A stretch of DNA of 64,000 nt from Cubamyces lactineus (taxonomy: Eukaryota; Basidiomycota; Agaricomycetes; Polyporales; Polyporaceae), in NCBI GenBank assembly GCA_022376465.1, contig JACDTU010000009.1, positions 744,001 through 808,000 of the forward strand. The letters run 5' to 3'. Position 1 is the first letter of the stretch. Every line of letters begins with the position of its first letter. A program made the translations under genes and the position numbers. Below are positions 11,901 through 24,500 of the stretch, one piece after another. The notes beneath the pieces were generated by a model that was given only the letters and a program-made list of their open reading frames with translations, did not search any database and had not been told where the DNA came from.

Positions 11901-14900
11901 GTTGTCCTGGTAAACCTGACTCTTAAATAGGTTCGAGGCGACAATGACCATGTCGGCGTTCATGACGTCCTCGATCTTCAGCGAGTTGAGGTTCGAAGCG
12001 GTGTGTAGCACAACGACTTCGAACCTCTTCTTCGTGAACTTGCGCACTTCGGATTCCCACTGGCGCGTCAGATGCGGTGGCACGATGATGATGGTAGCCT
12101 TCGTCGCGATATGGCCCTTCATCTTCTTAACTTTCGGGAATTCCTTCTCTACGTCGTCCGCAGCGCAGTCAATCAGACCTAGCGAGATCGCCGTCTTGCC
12201 GTAACCGACTTCATCGGCAAGGACGCCTCCACGGACGCGATGAGGCCGTTGAGCACGACCCTCAGCACGCCAACCGAGGGGCTCCAGGATCGCTTCTGAG
12301 ATCTCTTCTTCGACAAACGGAGGAGCATCCTTCTTCTCCTGCTCCAACATCCATGTGAGTGAGCGGAGCTGCTCCGGACGAAGAGGTATCTTGAAGCTGG
12401 GAGGCTGAGGATGCTCGACATCGCGCCTGTTGCTAGACAGCTTGAATTTAGGCAGCGAGATCTTGACCGAGGGCGTGAAGTCGGTGTTAAGCCTCCACGA
12501 GAGCGTCGCGAACTCTGTCCTACCAACGGTTGGTAGACGCGAGAGCGCGCGATGCATGAGCGAGGTCATGTTGACACCGATGCGGACGATCCCTAGGCCA
12601 TTCTCGTCGAGCTTCAGCTGAGTGACGAAGGGCGCGGGCCGCCGCTTGAGACTACGCTCGTACTCTCCGGCCTGGATAGTATCTTCGAAGGCCGCGATGC
12701 GCTTATTCACCTTCGCCCACCGAATGTCGGGGGAGACTGGCGCGCAACGATGACATTGTGCGTGATGGTCGTCGACCTCGCTCGCCGTTTGCCAGTCGCT
12801 GAACTGATCGTCGATGTTACGGATGCGCTCAACAAGCCATGCGAGCGATTTGAAGATCGACCGTTCATGCACTTTGTCGACCTCCATCCAGGCTTCACGG
12901 GGCCACTCAGAGCCAGCCTGGTCACCAAGGGGCACGCGGCAGACGAGCAGGGCAGTGGCACTCTTGCAGGCGTCTTGAGACACGTCGATACGAACATTGT
13001 CGGAAGGTGTAGCAAAGACAGCATCGTGACCAGTAGCAGGCTAATACAACTACTCAGCTCACTAGCTCGGTATAGATACAGGACGCGACACACCTTCAGC
13101 TTCACGACCTTAGCCTCTACCCAGTGACAAGGTACGATACACTTGACGGTCTGCGGCCCCTCTCGATCTGACTGCCTCCACTTCGGATCGAGGAGCGCGA
13201 TGAGCGGGCGACTCTCACCGTACTCGTACCGGCGAGTGCTCGTAGAAAACACGAAAGAGTCTTGGCTCGGTTCTCCACACCGCGTCGGGTCAAGCAACAA
13301 GAAGATAGGAGGAAGTTTGCCGTCCGCTTCCGTCGGCGCACGCTTGTGCAGCGCCGAGTTCGCAGTACCACACTTGTCGATCAGGGTGTATGTTCCTGAG
13401 ATATCCCGGTCGAAAAGCGAACGTTGCGCATCCGGTACACGTACGTCGAGTTGAGCGTGGACCATCTTGTTACGGTACTCGTCACCTTGCAGACCCAACT
13501 TCTGCTCCCATGCCGGCACGAGCTCACTGCTCCCTTTGATAGTAATATCGACCTTAGCAGTAGTCGGAAGCGCAAACTCCCAGCGACCAGAGAAGAGGCC
13601 GTCTTCGCAGATGAAACGCCCAACAGGAAGCTCGAGGACCTTGCGGATCTCAGCGTTCGCGGGTTCCTGCTCTTCTGGGAATGCGAACAGGCGCCATTCA
13701 GGCTGTTTAGGATGAAGCGACAACTCGAGCTTGGCGGTGGGCGACTGATATACGACCGACCAGATCTCCTGGCGCTTGGGCTCCACGAAACGGATCTCCT
13801 GCTCTACTGCGCGTAGCACCGCTGCACGCCAACTGATCCAGCGTGTGCTCGACGTATCGATATTGTCGTTGTCTGCGAGTTTGTCAAGGAGCGCCTTCGT
13901 TACGCTTGAGATGGTTAGGGTCATAGGGAGGACTGCCTTTAAGTCTCTTTCGAAAGTCGAGGGAGGCAAGCGGGGGTGTGCCTTGAGGTCGATTGGCTGG
14001 AAATTGTGTTCAGGACGACCACCGCACTTGACACACGACGTCGAGTCGCAATCCATGCAGCGGTTGAGAGTGCGTTCCGTCATGTCCTTGCGGCCTTCAC
14101 AGCTACAAAGGCGTGCGCTGCGTTCCGCCTGCTCGAGGATACCCTGCAAAGACATCTGCGACGCCGAAGCCGCCAAGTCGAGAGGCTTCTGCGAGAGCTG
14201 TTCCTCGCCCGTGATGTGGTCTCCGACGTCCTCTACCGGCTGGTCGACGTCCATCTCGGACTCGATCTTCGCAGTCGCAGGCCTATCTTCTGACATACGA
14301 TCCTCATGGCGTTGTTCGTAGGTCATGTCGTCCGAACCCTCCTTCAGGAGCTTTCTACCAACAACGAGGGCAGCGAGCATGCACGCGCCGACCACGGTCG
14401 TTGACATCGCGTTCCCGGCAAGGTCGGCCAGCTGGTCTTCAGTCTCGCGGGTGAGGAGCAATTCGTCGACCGGAAGGCCTTGCATAGACAACGCCTCGAG
14501 TCCGACCATAGGTCCTCCGCGATTGGTGATGTACGGTATCATGGAGGGGGTGAGGCACGGGCAGATACCAGGCTTGCTCGCCCCGGTGGATCGGTCGACG
14601 TTTTGCGACAGGTTCCAAACTTGGCTGTTCTAAGCTGTGAGCTCACCATTCGCGCACGTAGTGTATTGGTACTTACGTCTTGTAAGATGGATCAACGCCC
14701 TTCTTCGCGGAGCGGAGAAGACTAATATCCATCAAGTCCCAGACACGCTCGACTTGTCCGATACCCCAGTCGTTCCACGCGAAGTCGGGGAGCTTACAGA
14801 ATCCACCTAATATCCAGTCAGCGCAAATGCTCTCGCAACAAGTGTGTTCACATACCCTCTTCCCAACTCGTCAGGGGACGCTTAGTACCGAGTTGCTCCT

Positions 14901-16030
14901 CAAGACGGGCACGCTGATGGCGACTTTCGCATCGTCCCCAGTCCGTGCGACCCCGAGAGGTCCCGACCGTGTGTGCTTCCGAAGCAAGCTTCTGCCTTGC
15001 CTGATGGATACGAGGATCGTCCGTCGGCAGGAGGAAGGCGTCGAGCGTAGAGGACGCTGGACGCTTAAGCTTCTGTATGAGCGACTTCCAGTTGTCGGGT
15101 AGACTTGAGCGTTTCTGGTCGACAGCGAGAAGGTAAACACGAGTTCGAGTATGGGGGATGTAAAACGTCTTAGTATCAACGCGTAGGTGCTCCGCGCTAT
15201 AGCCATTTCTCGCGAAGTACTCGACGACGCGATCCCAAGGCGCACCACAGACGTTCTCTAGAATGACAAGGGGTGGTCGATGCTTCTTGACCCACGACAT
15301 CATGCCGCGGAACGTCCGACCGGATTCCCCATTAGCGTCGATGTCCTGCTTCTCGTTATTCAGGTTGGAGTAGTCGACGCAGGATGTACCAGCCACCAGA
15401 AGATCTACATCTCCCGGAACAGGCGCCAACGCTCCGTAAGCAGTCGTCCTACATGAATCATCAATCCTCATGTCTCCCTGTAGCGCAAAGTGCGGCTTAC
15501 GCTTCATCTTCCCCAAGTTCGCACACATCACGGAACAACAGCGGAGGCTGGAAATTTCGCTCGATGTACGCCTGCTTGAACGGCTCAATCTCACATGAGA
15601 AGACGTGCTCGTACTCCAGCGACAGTCCATAGTGCTCCAGGATTGACCTCTGAATTAGATTGAGGGCGAGGAGAGGAGATTCCGTGCCTGAACACATAGT
15701 CGCTACACGCATCTTGCGGCCCTTCAGGTGCTCTGCAACATCCTTGATCTGGGGGATGCGCGACACAAGATCGGAGAAGATAGCAGGGATGCGAAATATA
15801 GGAGGAAGGTCCGAGTTCTCAATGTTACCCCCCTTTGTTACGTCTCCCTCGCCTTCATGTGCATCAACATCGGCATCCGAAACGTCGTCTACAGAGTCCT
15901 CCTCGGGCTTGTCATCGTCTGCCTCGGAGTTGTCGAGCTTGCTCGGTTCCCCGGATTTCTTGGGTTTAGCGAAGAAAGAGGTTATAGACTTCTGGCCCTT
16001 TGCGCGTGCAGCTTTCGAGGGTGGGGCCAT
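8973..16030 (-). CDS. DNMT5: DNMT5-type DNA cytosine-5 methyltransferase with RING and SNF2 ATPase domains
   Basis: Ten exons (16030-15501, 15448-14856, 14806-14677, 14624-13094, 13040-11738, 11679-10675, 10620-10520, 10463-10276, 10225-9443, 9390-8973) sum to 6582 nt, giving 2193 aa in one frame. Near the N-terminus QKSITSFF (13-20) resembles a PCNA-binding PIP box. The methyltransferase has motif I around VATMCSGTES (about 109-118), the catalytic Cys in GTSCVDYSN (Cys about 200), ILENVC and LAGNAM. A Cys-rich finger follows. The SNF2 ATPase has ADEVGYGKT (about 1205), DEYTY in place of DEAH (about 1630), LSGTPP and QAIGRLRRYGQ. A RING-like CPNC...CGHMGCYNC segment lies between the ATPase lobes. 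DNMT5 proteins maintain CpG methylation on hemimethylated DNA using ATP, as known from Cryptococcus. No N-terminal chromodomain is visible. The start at 16030 is preferred over an in-frame ATG at 16126 because it sits next to the PIP-like motif. Confidence 0.95.
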
Positions 16031-16728
16031 GAGGGGCAGGAAAGAGGATGAGGGGAGAAGGAAAGATGTCGAGCGTGGCGGTACGCGACGCGACGCGAGC
16101 CTCAGGGCGGTCTTTGTCACGATCACGATCAGTCACAGATGAGTCATCCGTGACTCACGCGTGCTGCAGCAGGGCTAGCGCTAAATCTCCAGCCTGCTGC
16201 TAGCTGCTGCTGTGGTCCAGCTTTTGTCGTACCACTGGCGCAACAAATGAACTTGGCAGGCTCACCATGAGAGGATATCTAGTCACCACCCAGTAAGTAT
16301 GTATGACTCATGAGATTTCATTAGTAAAGTGCCGTACACGAGTCAAGCTACGCACGCCGGCGGCGGAGTTCGCCGAATTGTCATGTTGCTTCTATGCCAC
16401 GTGTTTACTTGTGTACTTGATTGCTGTTGTGCATCGTTGGCAGCACGATGCTGGGTCGTGCCTTAGGCCTCTCAAGGGCTGTCTAAAACCACTCTTCCAC
16501 AGTCTGTGCAGTATCATAGCTTGTGAAGCTTGCTATTGTTATAAGTACAGCGTTCCCATACGAGCGTACGTAACACTAGAATCACCCCGTGTGAGTCGAC
16601 ATGGTCCTTGATCAAAAGCTTTCTCGCTCAGCTACCTGGAACTTCTGCTAACCCATGCCTACTTGAACATACACCACTAGTCACTTCCTTTAGCTCCGGA
16701 CGCGTTCTGTCTGTAACTTGTAGTGCCA
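16031..16728. promoter_or_regulatory. Divergent promoter region between DNMT5 and PAP2 gene
   Basis: About 700 bp separate two divergently transcribed start codons, so the region should carry both promoters. No TATA element or known motif stands out, and no coding segment was recognised. Confidence 0.45.
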
Positions 16729-18002
16729 ATGTCGACATCCTGGTATCGAGAATTCATAGGTAGTGGCGGGTCCTTTTTCCTCGAGCGGGGCTATGCCATA
16801 GATGTGTAAGTGTTTTGACAAACGTTCACCTGAGAACATCCGGGTGGCTGCTTCGGACCGGATTGCGATAGTCCGCTCACCATGTACTACTTTCGGCAGG
16901 TTGTGTTCTGGTTGTATGTGGATTGCGGCATATTTCATCAAGAATCTCCCCCCATACGAACGAGACTTCAGTCTGAAGGACCCGCTAATTGATCACAAGC
17001 ACCGCCCTAATCAGCATGTGTCCTTTTTGTCGTCATACCCTTGCAAATCTGATAATACCCCATCAGGATTGGCGGAGGAACCAATTGGATAGTCGCCTTC
17101 TTTGTCCCACTAGGCATCACGCTCGCCGTCAGCCTAATCCGCCGTTCCCGCATGGAGTTGTATCACAGCGGCATAGCGTTGTACAGCGGAAGGTAAGAAT
17201 GACACAGAAATCGTACGAACAATAATGAAACAGAACCTCTGCTTTCCTACAGCGCACTATCCCATCTGGTCACTGAACTTCTGAAGAACAGGGTCGGCAA
17301 GTAGTGACCCATTCTTTACATCCATAAACCGTACTCATACAATCACTACTTATGACAGGCCGCCTTCGACCCGACTTCCTTGACCGTTGTAAATGGGACA
17401 AGGGCCTCAAGGCCTGCACGGGGTCAGTGCATATTATGATGCAATGCCCTGTGTTGCGTTACTGACCGCTTCTCGCGCTATAGGAAGCTCGATTCAGTTC
17501 TTGATGGGCGTCGGTCCTTTCCATCCGGCCATTCATCCACTGCATTCGCCGGGATGATGTTCCTTTCCCTCTGGATTGCGGGAGTGACCGGCGCGTGGCG
17601 CCTCACAGAGACTGTTCCCGGGGGTTCTTTCTTACGGAGCAAAATCGCAAGATTGTTGCTCTCGCTATTACCGCTAGCATTTGCTACATGGGTGGCCATC
17701 TCGCGTCTAGAAGACTACGTAAGTTGATTTGCATCCACTCTGATGTTACAGAATCATTACCACACTATTTACATACCCAGAGACATCACAAAGAGGACGT
17801 GATCGTAGGAAGCCTCATCGGAGCGGTCTCCGCGACGATCTGCTACCTCATATATTGGCCAAACCCTTTCTCGCCCCAACCTCACGGCCCGCGAGTGGTA
17901 TACGACAGCACCCTATCGGAATCGAACCGAGCCCCGCCCGTCGACAGGTATGGTTACGAGTTGACAGGCATGGGAAACGAGCATGCAGAGCAGAGTGTAT
18001 GA
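16729..18002 (+). CDS. PAP2-family lipid phosphate phosphatase (DPP1/LPP type)
   Basis: Seven exons (16729-16805, 16900-17013, 17067-17192, 17253-17296, 17359-17422, 17484-17718, 17781-18002) sum to 882 nt, a 293-aa membrane enzyme that dephosphorylates phosphatidate or diacylglycerol pyrophosphate. All three PAP2 signature motifs are present: KNRVGRLRP (K-x6-RP), FPSGHS, and SRLEDYRHHKEDV (SR-x5-H-x3-D). Several hydrophobic helices lie between them, and the N-terminal segment contains the family-typical LPPYERDFSL. The RP motif is only in frame if the intron at 17297-17358 uses a GC donor (GCAAGT). The intron at 17014-17066 may also use GC (GCATGT), although a weak GT donor at 17020 is an in-frame alternative that adds two residues. 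The length fits yeast Dpp1. It probably sits in the ER or vacuole membrane. Confidence 0.9.
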
Positions 18003-18111
18003 ATCTGGAACGACCGGGATGCTAGCTATAGTGCTATGGAACACCTATGTGCACGATGCGATATATACAATTGTAAACAACAAAACATAACTGACAAGAA
18101 CGTCTGTCCGT

Positions 18112-21100
18112 TTATGCAGCTCCACGAACGAAGACCCACTTATCCCCAACTTTCTGCATCCGACCCGCCGACCCGCCCCCGGTTCCAGTTTCACTGCCCC
18201 CTCCGCTTCCATGACTTGGCTGCGGCCGCGGTGGCGAATCGTACTGCTGAGCTGACGAGGGCTGGCTGTAAGACGACTGCGGCTGGTACGACTGCTGTTG
18301 CTGGCCATAGGGCTGGCTCTGGTATCCGTGGTGCTGCTGCTCTTGGTCCTGCCACGCAGAGTCATCTCCACCGCTAAGCGTCACAGCGTCAGTTCCTTCG
18401 TCCTGATAACCTCGCCCGCCCGCATTATACGCGCCGCGGCCGTTGCCGTGTCCGTAATCCCCACGCCCAAAGCCTCTCCGCGAGCCAAAATCCCCACGGC
18501 CGTACCCCCGCCCAAAATCTCCGCGCCCCCTCCCTTGCCCTCTCCCGGGGCCACCGAAGTTCCCTCCGTTACCAGGCCTGCCTCTCCATCCCGCACGCGG
18601 CCCTTGGGGCGCGTTCCACTGGCGGTCTGACTGTCCCTGCCACTGGTCGGTGTCTCCGTAGTGCTGCTCCGATTCTCCTTGCTGCGGGTACGGTTGAGGC
18701 AGCGACTGGTGGGGCGGTTGTTGTTGTTGTTGTTGTTGTTGCTGCTGCTGCTGCTGAGTTGGCTGTTCTTGAGGTGACGCAAGAGAGACGTTGCCCAGGA
18801 CAAACTGCATGAGCTGCTCCTGCGTAGGCATAGACCCGTGCGTCTTTATCCAAGCCTTCCCGAGCGCTTCCCAGGATGCAGGCTTGGATAGGTCGAAACT
18901 GGCGCGATCGAAGCCCTCGAGCCCGACATTGTCTGATGTCTGCGGTTGCTCCGATGTGGACGGCGCTGTCGATGTGGATGGGGAGATGGGTGGCGGAGCA
19001 GACAGGCCAGGTGGATATGCATATGGATAGGATGACGTGTTGTCGTTGCTCTGCCGGTACGGAGCGGCGTACGGGGCGGGATTAGTATTCTCGGATACGA
19101 CGGACCCGCGGTCAGACACGGTGACTGAGCCAGCCCTTGGCCGTGGTGGCGATACGCTACGACGCTGGTAGGGCTTCATAGGCGCCGAGTCCATATCGTG
19201 AGGAGAGTCCTGCCTGAGGTCGCGCCCGAACTCGTCTTTGCCTGCCTCTGGAGTAGAGCGCGACTGCGCTTCCCAGTCAGCGCCAGCGCCGTAACCCTGC
19301 GACTGCCTCTGTCCGTATTGGCCGTACCCGCCGCGCCGTGGGGGGCTGTGCGCCCTAGGATCTCGCGGCCCAGGACCGCCATACCGGCCGGGCGGACTGC
19401 GTGAGCGGCTTCGTCCCCTTCTTGGGTCGCGAGAGAAGTCTCTACTTCTGTCCCTGTGTTCGCGGCCACCCCGTCTGCCGCGCCCACGGCCACCACGTCC
19501 GTGGTCGCGAGGGCCACCTCTGAAGTCACGGCGGGGGTCGCTATGATTATCGCGGGGGTAGCCGCGCTCTGGGCCGTTGCCGTTGAACCGGTCATGCTCT
19601 GACTCTCTCTGGGGAGCAGGTGCACCGTAATGATCATCTCGATAGGGGAATGGCTGAGGCTGCGGCGGCCCTTGCACAGGGGGAATTACAGGCACGGCAT
19701 TCGGAGTAGTCAATGATGGCACTACGGATGCGGGTACAGGTATGGGCTGCGAAGGAACTGCATTCCCTTGTGCTGTCTGCGCCAATTGCTGCAGGAGAGC
19801 AAGCTGATTAGCATCCAGGACCGGGGCCGGTGCGGCGGGCGGTACGGGGACAGTATTTGGCGCTATTTGGCTGACGAATACTCAGCGACACCGATGCAGA
19901 CTGGCGAGCCGGACAATGGACCACTTACACATGGTTGGGAGCGGATGCAGCTGAACCGACGGCGCTGGTCGCTTTGCTAAGCAGGGCGAACAGAGTTGAT
20001 TGTATTGCATTCACATCGACCGGCGGTATTGCGGGAGGCTGCGACGTAGGTGGCTGATAAAACGACGGAAGAGCGGGCGCGCTAGGCTCGGTCGATGCCA
20101 TATTCGTCGTGTCGGCTTGGGCGGATTCTGACACGGACAAAACCATATTTCAGCTCGTATCTCACGCTTCTGATTGATATAGGGTGGGCAAATGGGATTG
20201 CATGGAGGTTGTACTTAGCGAGACAATCAGACAAACGATAAGCACCTTTATTTTTCTCTGCCTCCGTCAGCAACGCGTACAGAGGCGACAGTACAGCGGA
20301 AGAGAACGTATTCGACTTCGTCCAGATGTCCAGGATCTTCTTGGCCTTTTCCTGCAAGTCGCCATAGGAGTGTCAGAACCTCGCTTTTCATTGGCCGCGA
20401 GCGAGATGAAGGTGATGTCCGTCATGTGACGCTGCAATCGACGCGACGCGTCGCGTCTGTGGTCTCCGAAGATACCAAGCCGTAGAAGTTAGGCGTTATG
20501 TACGATCAGCGTGCGGAGGCCAGATATTACGACTGTTACGGCAATATGTACAATAGCCTTTCCGCAGGCACTTCCCCGCCTCGGCACGATGACAGGGTAG
20601 GCGCATCATGGGAAGACTATCGATATTGGCGCATGTCGAGTTGAGAACGCCAATGAAGACAATGTACAACACGTCAGTAGCTGGCTATGAGGACTGACCT
20701 TCAGCTCGTCACTACCGGACAGTATGAGGTCCTGGAATAGACCATCAAGTATTCCCTCTATTTTGAGTAGGAACGTCGCGCAGTTCCCTTTCTCCGAAGA
20801 TAGATTCCCGGTCATGTTAGACTTGTTTGCCCGATTGCGAGCCGCGCGCGCAAGGGCATCAAAAGCATACAGACTCCACACTTTTGCACTGGGGGAGAGC
20901 CCCTTGTGTGTGCGGTATAAGATAGATACCATCTGCGTGTCATTCTGCTTGTACCAAACATGAGTATTCAAGATCAGTCGTCCACTGCCTGGTGTACTAC
21001 CACAAAAACGACGAGAGCACGCACATCCATGCACTTTAAGGCAACCTCCGTTAGGGAGGCCATCTTCGATTGTGAGAGTCTCTTCGCCTGTACAACCTCT

Positions 21101-21194
21101 TTCAAGGCGGACTCAAAAGCCTGTGGAGATGATCACCAGTGAGCATGTGTTGCACGCTCTATGAGTAGAGCACGATTACTTCAACCGTGGCCAT
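18112..21194 (-). CDS. CID-domain RNA-processing protein with RGG and poly-Q regions
   Basis: The N-terminus is a CTD-interacting domain (CID, the fold that binds the RNA polymerase II tail), with AFESALKEVVQAKRLS, an internal helix segment VWSLYAFDALARAAR, and KILDIWTKSNTFS. The first coding exon is only 15 nt (MATVE, 21194-21180), joined by an intron ending in CACAG. The long last exon (from about 19785 down to 18112) is low complexity: Pro/Ser-rich, RS/RG-rich, a 13-residue Gln run, then RGG repeats such as GRGRGDFGRGYGRGDFG. No RRM is visible. CID proteins of the Nrd1/Seb1/SCAF kind act in transcription termination and 3'-end processing, so a nuclear role is likely. Which member this corresponds to is not settled, because RRM-bearing relatives differ. 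Confidence 0.8.
18718..18756 (-). repeat. Trinucleotide repeat coding poly-Gln
   Basis: Eight CAA units and five CAG units in a row (read on the minus strand) encode 13 glutamines inside the CID/RGG protein. Such tracts vary in length between strains. Confidence 0.9.
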
Positions 21195-21536
21195 CGCAGA
21201 GCATAGATACAGAGACGCAGGTAGACCAGGGGTATAATACAGCAGACGAAGGGGAGAAAGACAAGTTACACTACTACCAACGGCGTGTGCCAGGCGACCA
21301 GAGGAGACGAGCTGCTTGCTTTTGTTTGGGTGGTCCGTGCGCCTCGCTCGTGACCGCTCTCTAGTTGCATAGGCGCCCACGCTCACACTCGCTTACTTGG
21401 ATCACACATCGAGGCGATGGGCATGTAATGGCCCTGCGACAATCCTATAGCATCACTCCGTCCGGCAGGTAGGTAAGGGTATGTACAGTACAGGAAGAAA
21501 GGAAGTCCACGTATGACACGCGCAGCAGGAGAACCG

Positions 21537-24500
21537 CTATGATCCGCGCACGGCGTGCCCCTGCTGCAGCCTATTGATAGTGTTCGCCCTCAACGGCGTA
21601 TCAGCGAACAGGGCGCGAACCAGCTTCACGAGCTCATCGATCTCGAAGTCCACCAGCGCCCCCTCCTCGAATAAGTATGAAATATCGGCGATGGAGGCTT
21701 CCTGTATCATTGGTTGGTGTGAGAACCGCACTGAAGGCGAAGGTAACGTGTGAAGAGGGACGTACCAGCAATTCTGAGAGATACGAGTACTTGAGCCATG
21801 AGGGGACATACGACACGATGAAGGATGGTTGGTCAGGGTCCTCCACGAAGAGACCCTCGAGCGCGTTCAATATATGACATAGCTCGCTTAGCCTGTGTGA
21901 TTCGACCTCCGTGATGTCCTCCAAAGCTAAGACGTCTCCAAGAACGCGTGCTACAGCAGATTCTACTAGCGCCCCGAGCGCGTCGTAGTATTTGCTTTTC
22001 GCCAAGACAGCCTGGCACGATATTTTAGTCAGGTTTGAACGTTTGTGCATGACATATGTGCATACCTTCCACTGAGGGGCGACTCGACGAATACGCTGTA
22101 GCACCTCATTGACCGCACTCTCGCACTCATCGTATCGCTCTTGGTGAGTAGTGTCAACGAAACCTCGGGCTGCGTCGAGAAGCTCCTCGATCGTACGCTC
22201 TTCGCGAGCCTATGATCTTCATTAGCGACAAACGCTGATGTAGCACCTCGCGTTACTCACAATGGTGTCCTCGAACCAGCTGTTTGCGAGCACCTTGAGC
22301 GATTCTAGCCCTTCCTCTAGCTTGTCTCGCGCTGTCGCTTTCGGCCCGTTGAGCTGAGACACGATATCCTGCAACTCCCGTCCAACAAAGCGACAGTCAT
22401 TTGAGAATCGCATAGGCTCTTTCGCAGATTGCTCAAGGAGGGTCGCGTTCACGACAGGTACCAACGCGCGGAAGAGTTCCAAAGCCATGGGTGCCGCTTG
22501 CATAATGATATCTCCTGACGACGACTTGAGGACACCAGATGAGACGAGTTCGGCCCCCTCGCGGAGAACATCTTCCACAAGCTGCAGGAGCTCTTTTGTG
22601 CGTCCAGACACCAGAAACGATTCCGCGATTTGCACGGGCTTCGGCGGCACGGGCGGAACTGTTGCCGGCATTGACTGGAGCGTGGATTGCTGCGGAGCGA
22701 ATGGGCTCTTGGGGGCAGGGATAGTCGGTGTGCTCGGTGTGCTTTTCGAGAACTTCTGGAGGCCTTTAGCGGGTTTAGGTGCAGGTACAGCACTTGCTGC
22801 TGGTTCCGGCTCGGAGGGCTTCTCGTCCCACGCATCGTCCCATGCAGACTCTTCTAGGGTATCGCCGTTACCAGTCGTAGGTGAAGTATCGTCATTCCAA
22901 CCCCAAGCGTCCTCCACGTCTTCATCCCCCGTCGATTCCTCGGTCGGCTCGGGATGATCCGGTTCTGCACTTGGTGGGGGTACTTCTTCGACTGCCGGCT
23001 CCTCCGATGGAATTTCATCATCGAAGCCCCAACCATCCGTGGAAGACTCTTCGCTCTGTATAGGCGTCTCGTCCTCAAAGTCCCAGGCGTTCTCGGCTGC
23101 TTCGAGCTCCGCCTCGCCATTGGTATTCCCATTCGCGTGATACACCTTGTCCGCACCGTTTGTCGCAGGGGGATTATCCGCGGCTGGCGCAGGAGAACCC
23201 ATCTCCTCCAAGATGAGAGGTGCTTCGACCCGGAAAGAGCTATTCTCGTCGTGAGCCCTCACGACGATCACACGCGCCTTGTCGAGGATTTCGGCTCGCC
23301 TCTTGCGCTCGTAATGTGAGCCGACGTTGTCCACCCACGCTGCAACACTTCGCTCGCCACTCGTGTCCCCGAGCATCTGAATGACAATTTCGTCCTCCGC
23401 TTGTACCGCCCGCTTCGCCAACAGGAGGTACTCAGACAGCTTTGACAGTGACGAGGGTAGATGTGGCAGGAGCAGGTGGTTGAGAATAGCCGTACGTGTA
23501 GGAGTGGATAGTGACAGCGAAAGGGAACGTCGCTCAGGTGGCGGTAGGTGGGGGAAGAGATGTTCCATGAGGAAACGCATGACGCTAGTCAGCCGTTCCA
23601 GACGCAGGATCAAGTCTGTATCTTGTGGTGGCGCAGGATATAGCGAGAGCTTATGCTCAGTCGGACCAGAGATCTGAGTAGAAGTCATCTCTTGAATAGT
23701 GATGGGCTGCTTCACCACGTATTCGACGCAGTGAGTGAGAATGTCCCGCCTTAGGGTCGATATATGCGTCGCGAGCGCGGTGGGTGCAATGGACGCAATG
23801 ATGGACGCCAGTGGGAACGTGGATGCGGCCTGGGGAACTTGGACACAGTTTCAGCATCAGCTGGTCTGGGGATCGACGTACCAACAACTTACCTTGCACC
23901 AAAGGGCGTACGATGACTTCTGACGCGGAGATTACGATGCTCCGTGTATACGCATGCATGAGCTGCTCCTCAACACGATTGTGTAAGGCATTACACTTCC
24001 GCTATATCGAGAGTTAGTGCCTGCCTTCCCAAGCGCTCGAAGGACGCACCTTCAGGTCGGACATGACCTCACTTCGTTGTAGCGCGTCGGGCGCGTCCGC
24101 AACGACGGTCTGTAGCGAGGCGCAGACTTTGGTCGCCTCGGGGAGCTCGCCCTCGTCGACCAGCCGGGTCAGATGTCGCAGCTCGGTCCGACATTGGAGC
24201 AAGTGTGCGAGTGCATCGTGCTTTGTCCGCGCGTCTTCGGTCTCTTGCGCAAGTGCAGAGTGGCTTCTGAGAGTATTCAAGAGGTTCGGGACCAAGCCTA
24301 ACTTCAGGCGCACTCGGTATGACTTCAGGTTACTCGTATGGAATGCCTCACCTGAGGGCTGGATATACTGTCATCCAGGACATCAACGTTTCGTGACAAG
24401 GACTGCAGCCGCTCTTGTACAGAAACGGACGTCGTGTACTGCCTCTCAAAGTCGGGCAAATCGCTAGAAATACGTTCATGTATGCGGTTCTGCCAAGGCT

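Noticed and set aside
8973..16030. Two separate genes: a methyltransferase and a Rad5-like helicase
   Set aside because: All exon joins from 16030 to 8973 keep one frame (6582 nt, divisible by three) and the combined layout is that of DNMT5.
17014..17066. GC donor as the only option for the second PAP2 intron
   Set aside because: A GT donor at 17020 also keeps frame (adds two residues), so this intron is not counted as certain.
16303..18002. Plus-strand frame at 16303-16611 as an extra N-terminal exon of the PAP2 gene
   Set aside because: The start at 16729 with seven exons already gives the normal family length of 293 residues and a proper N-terminus.
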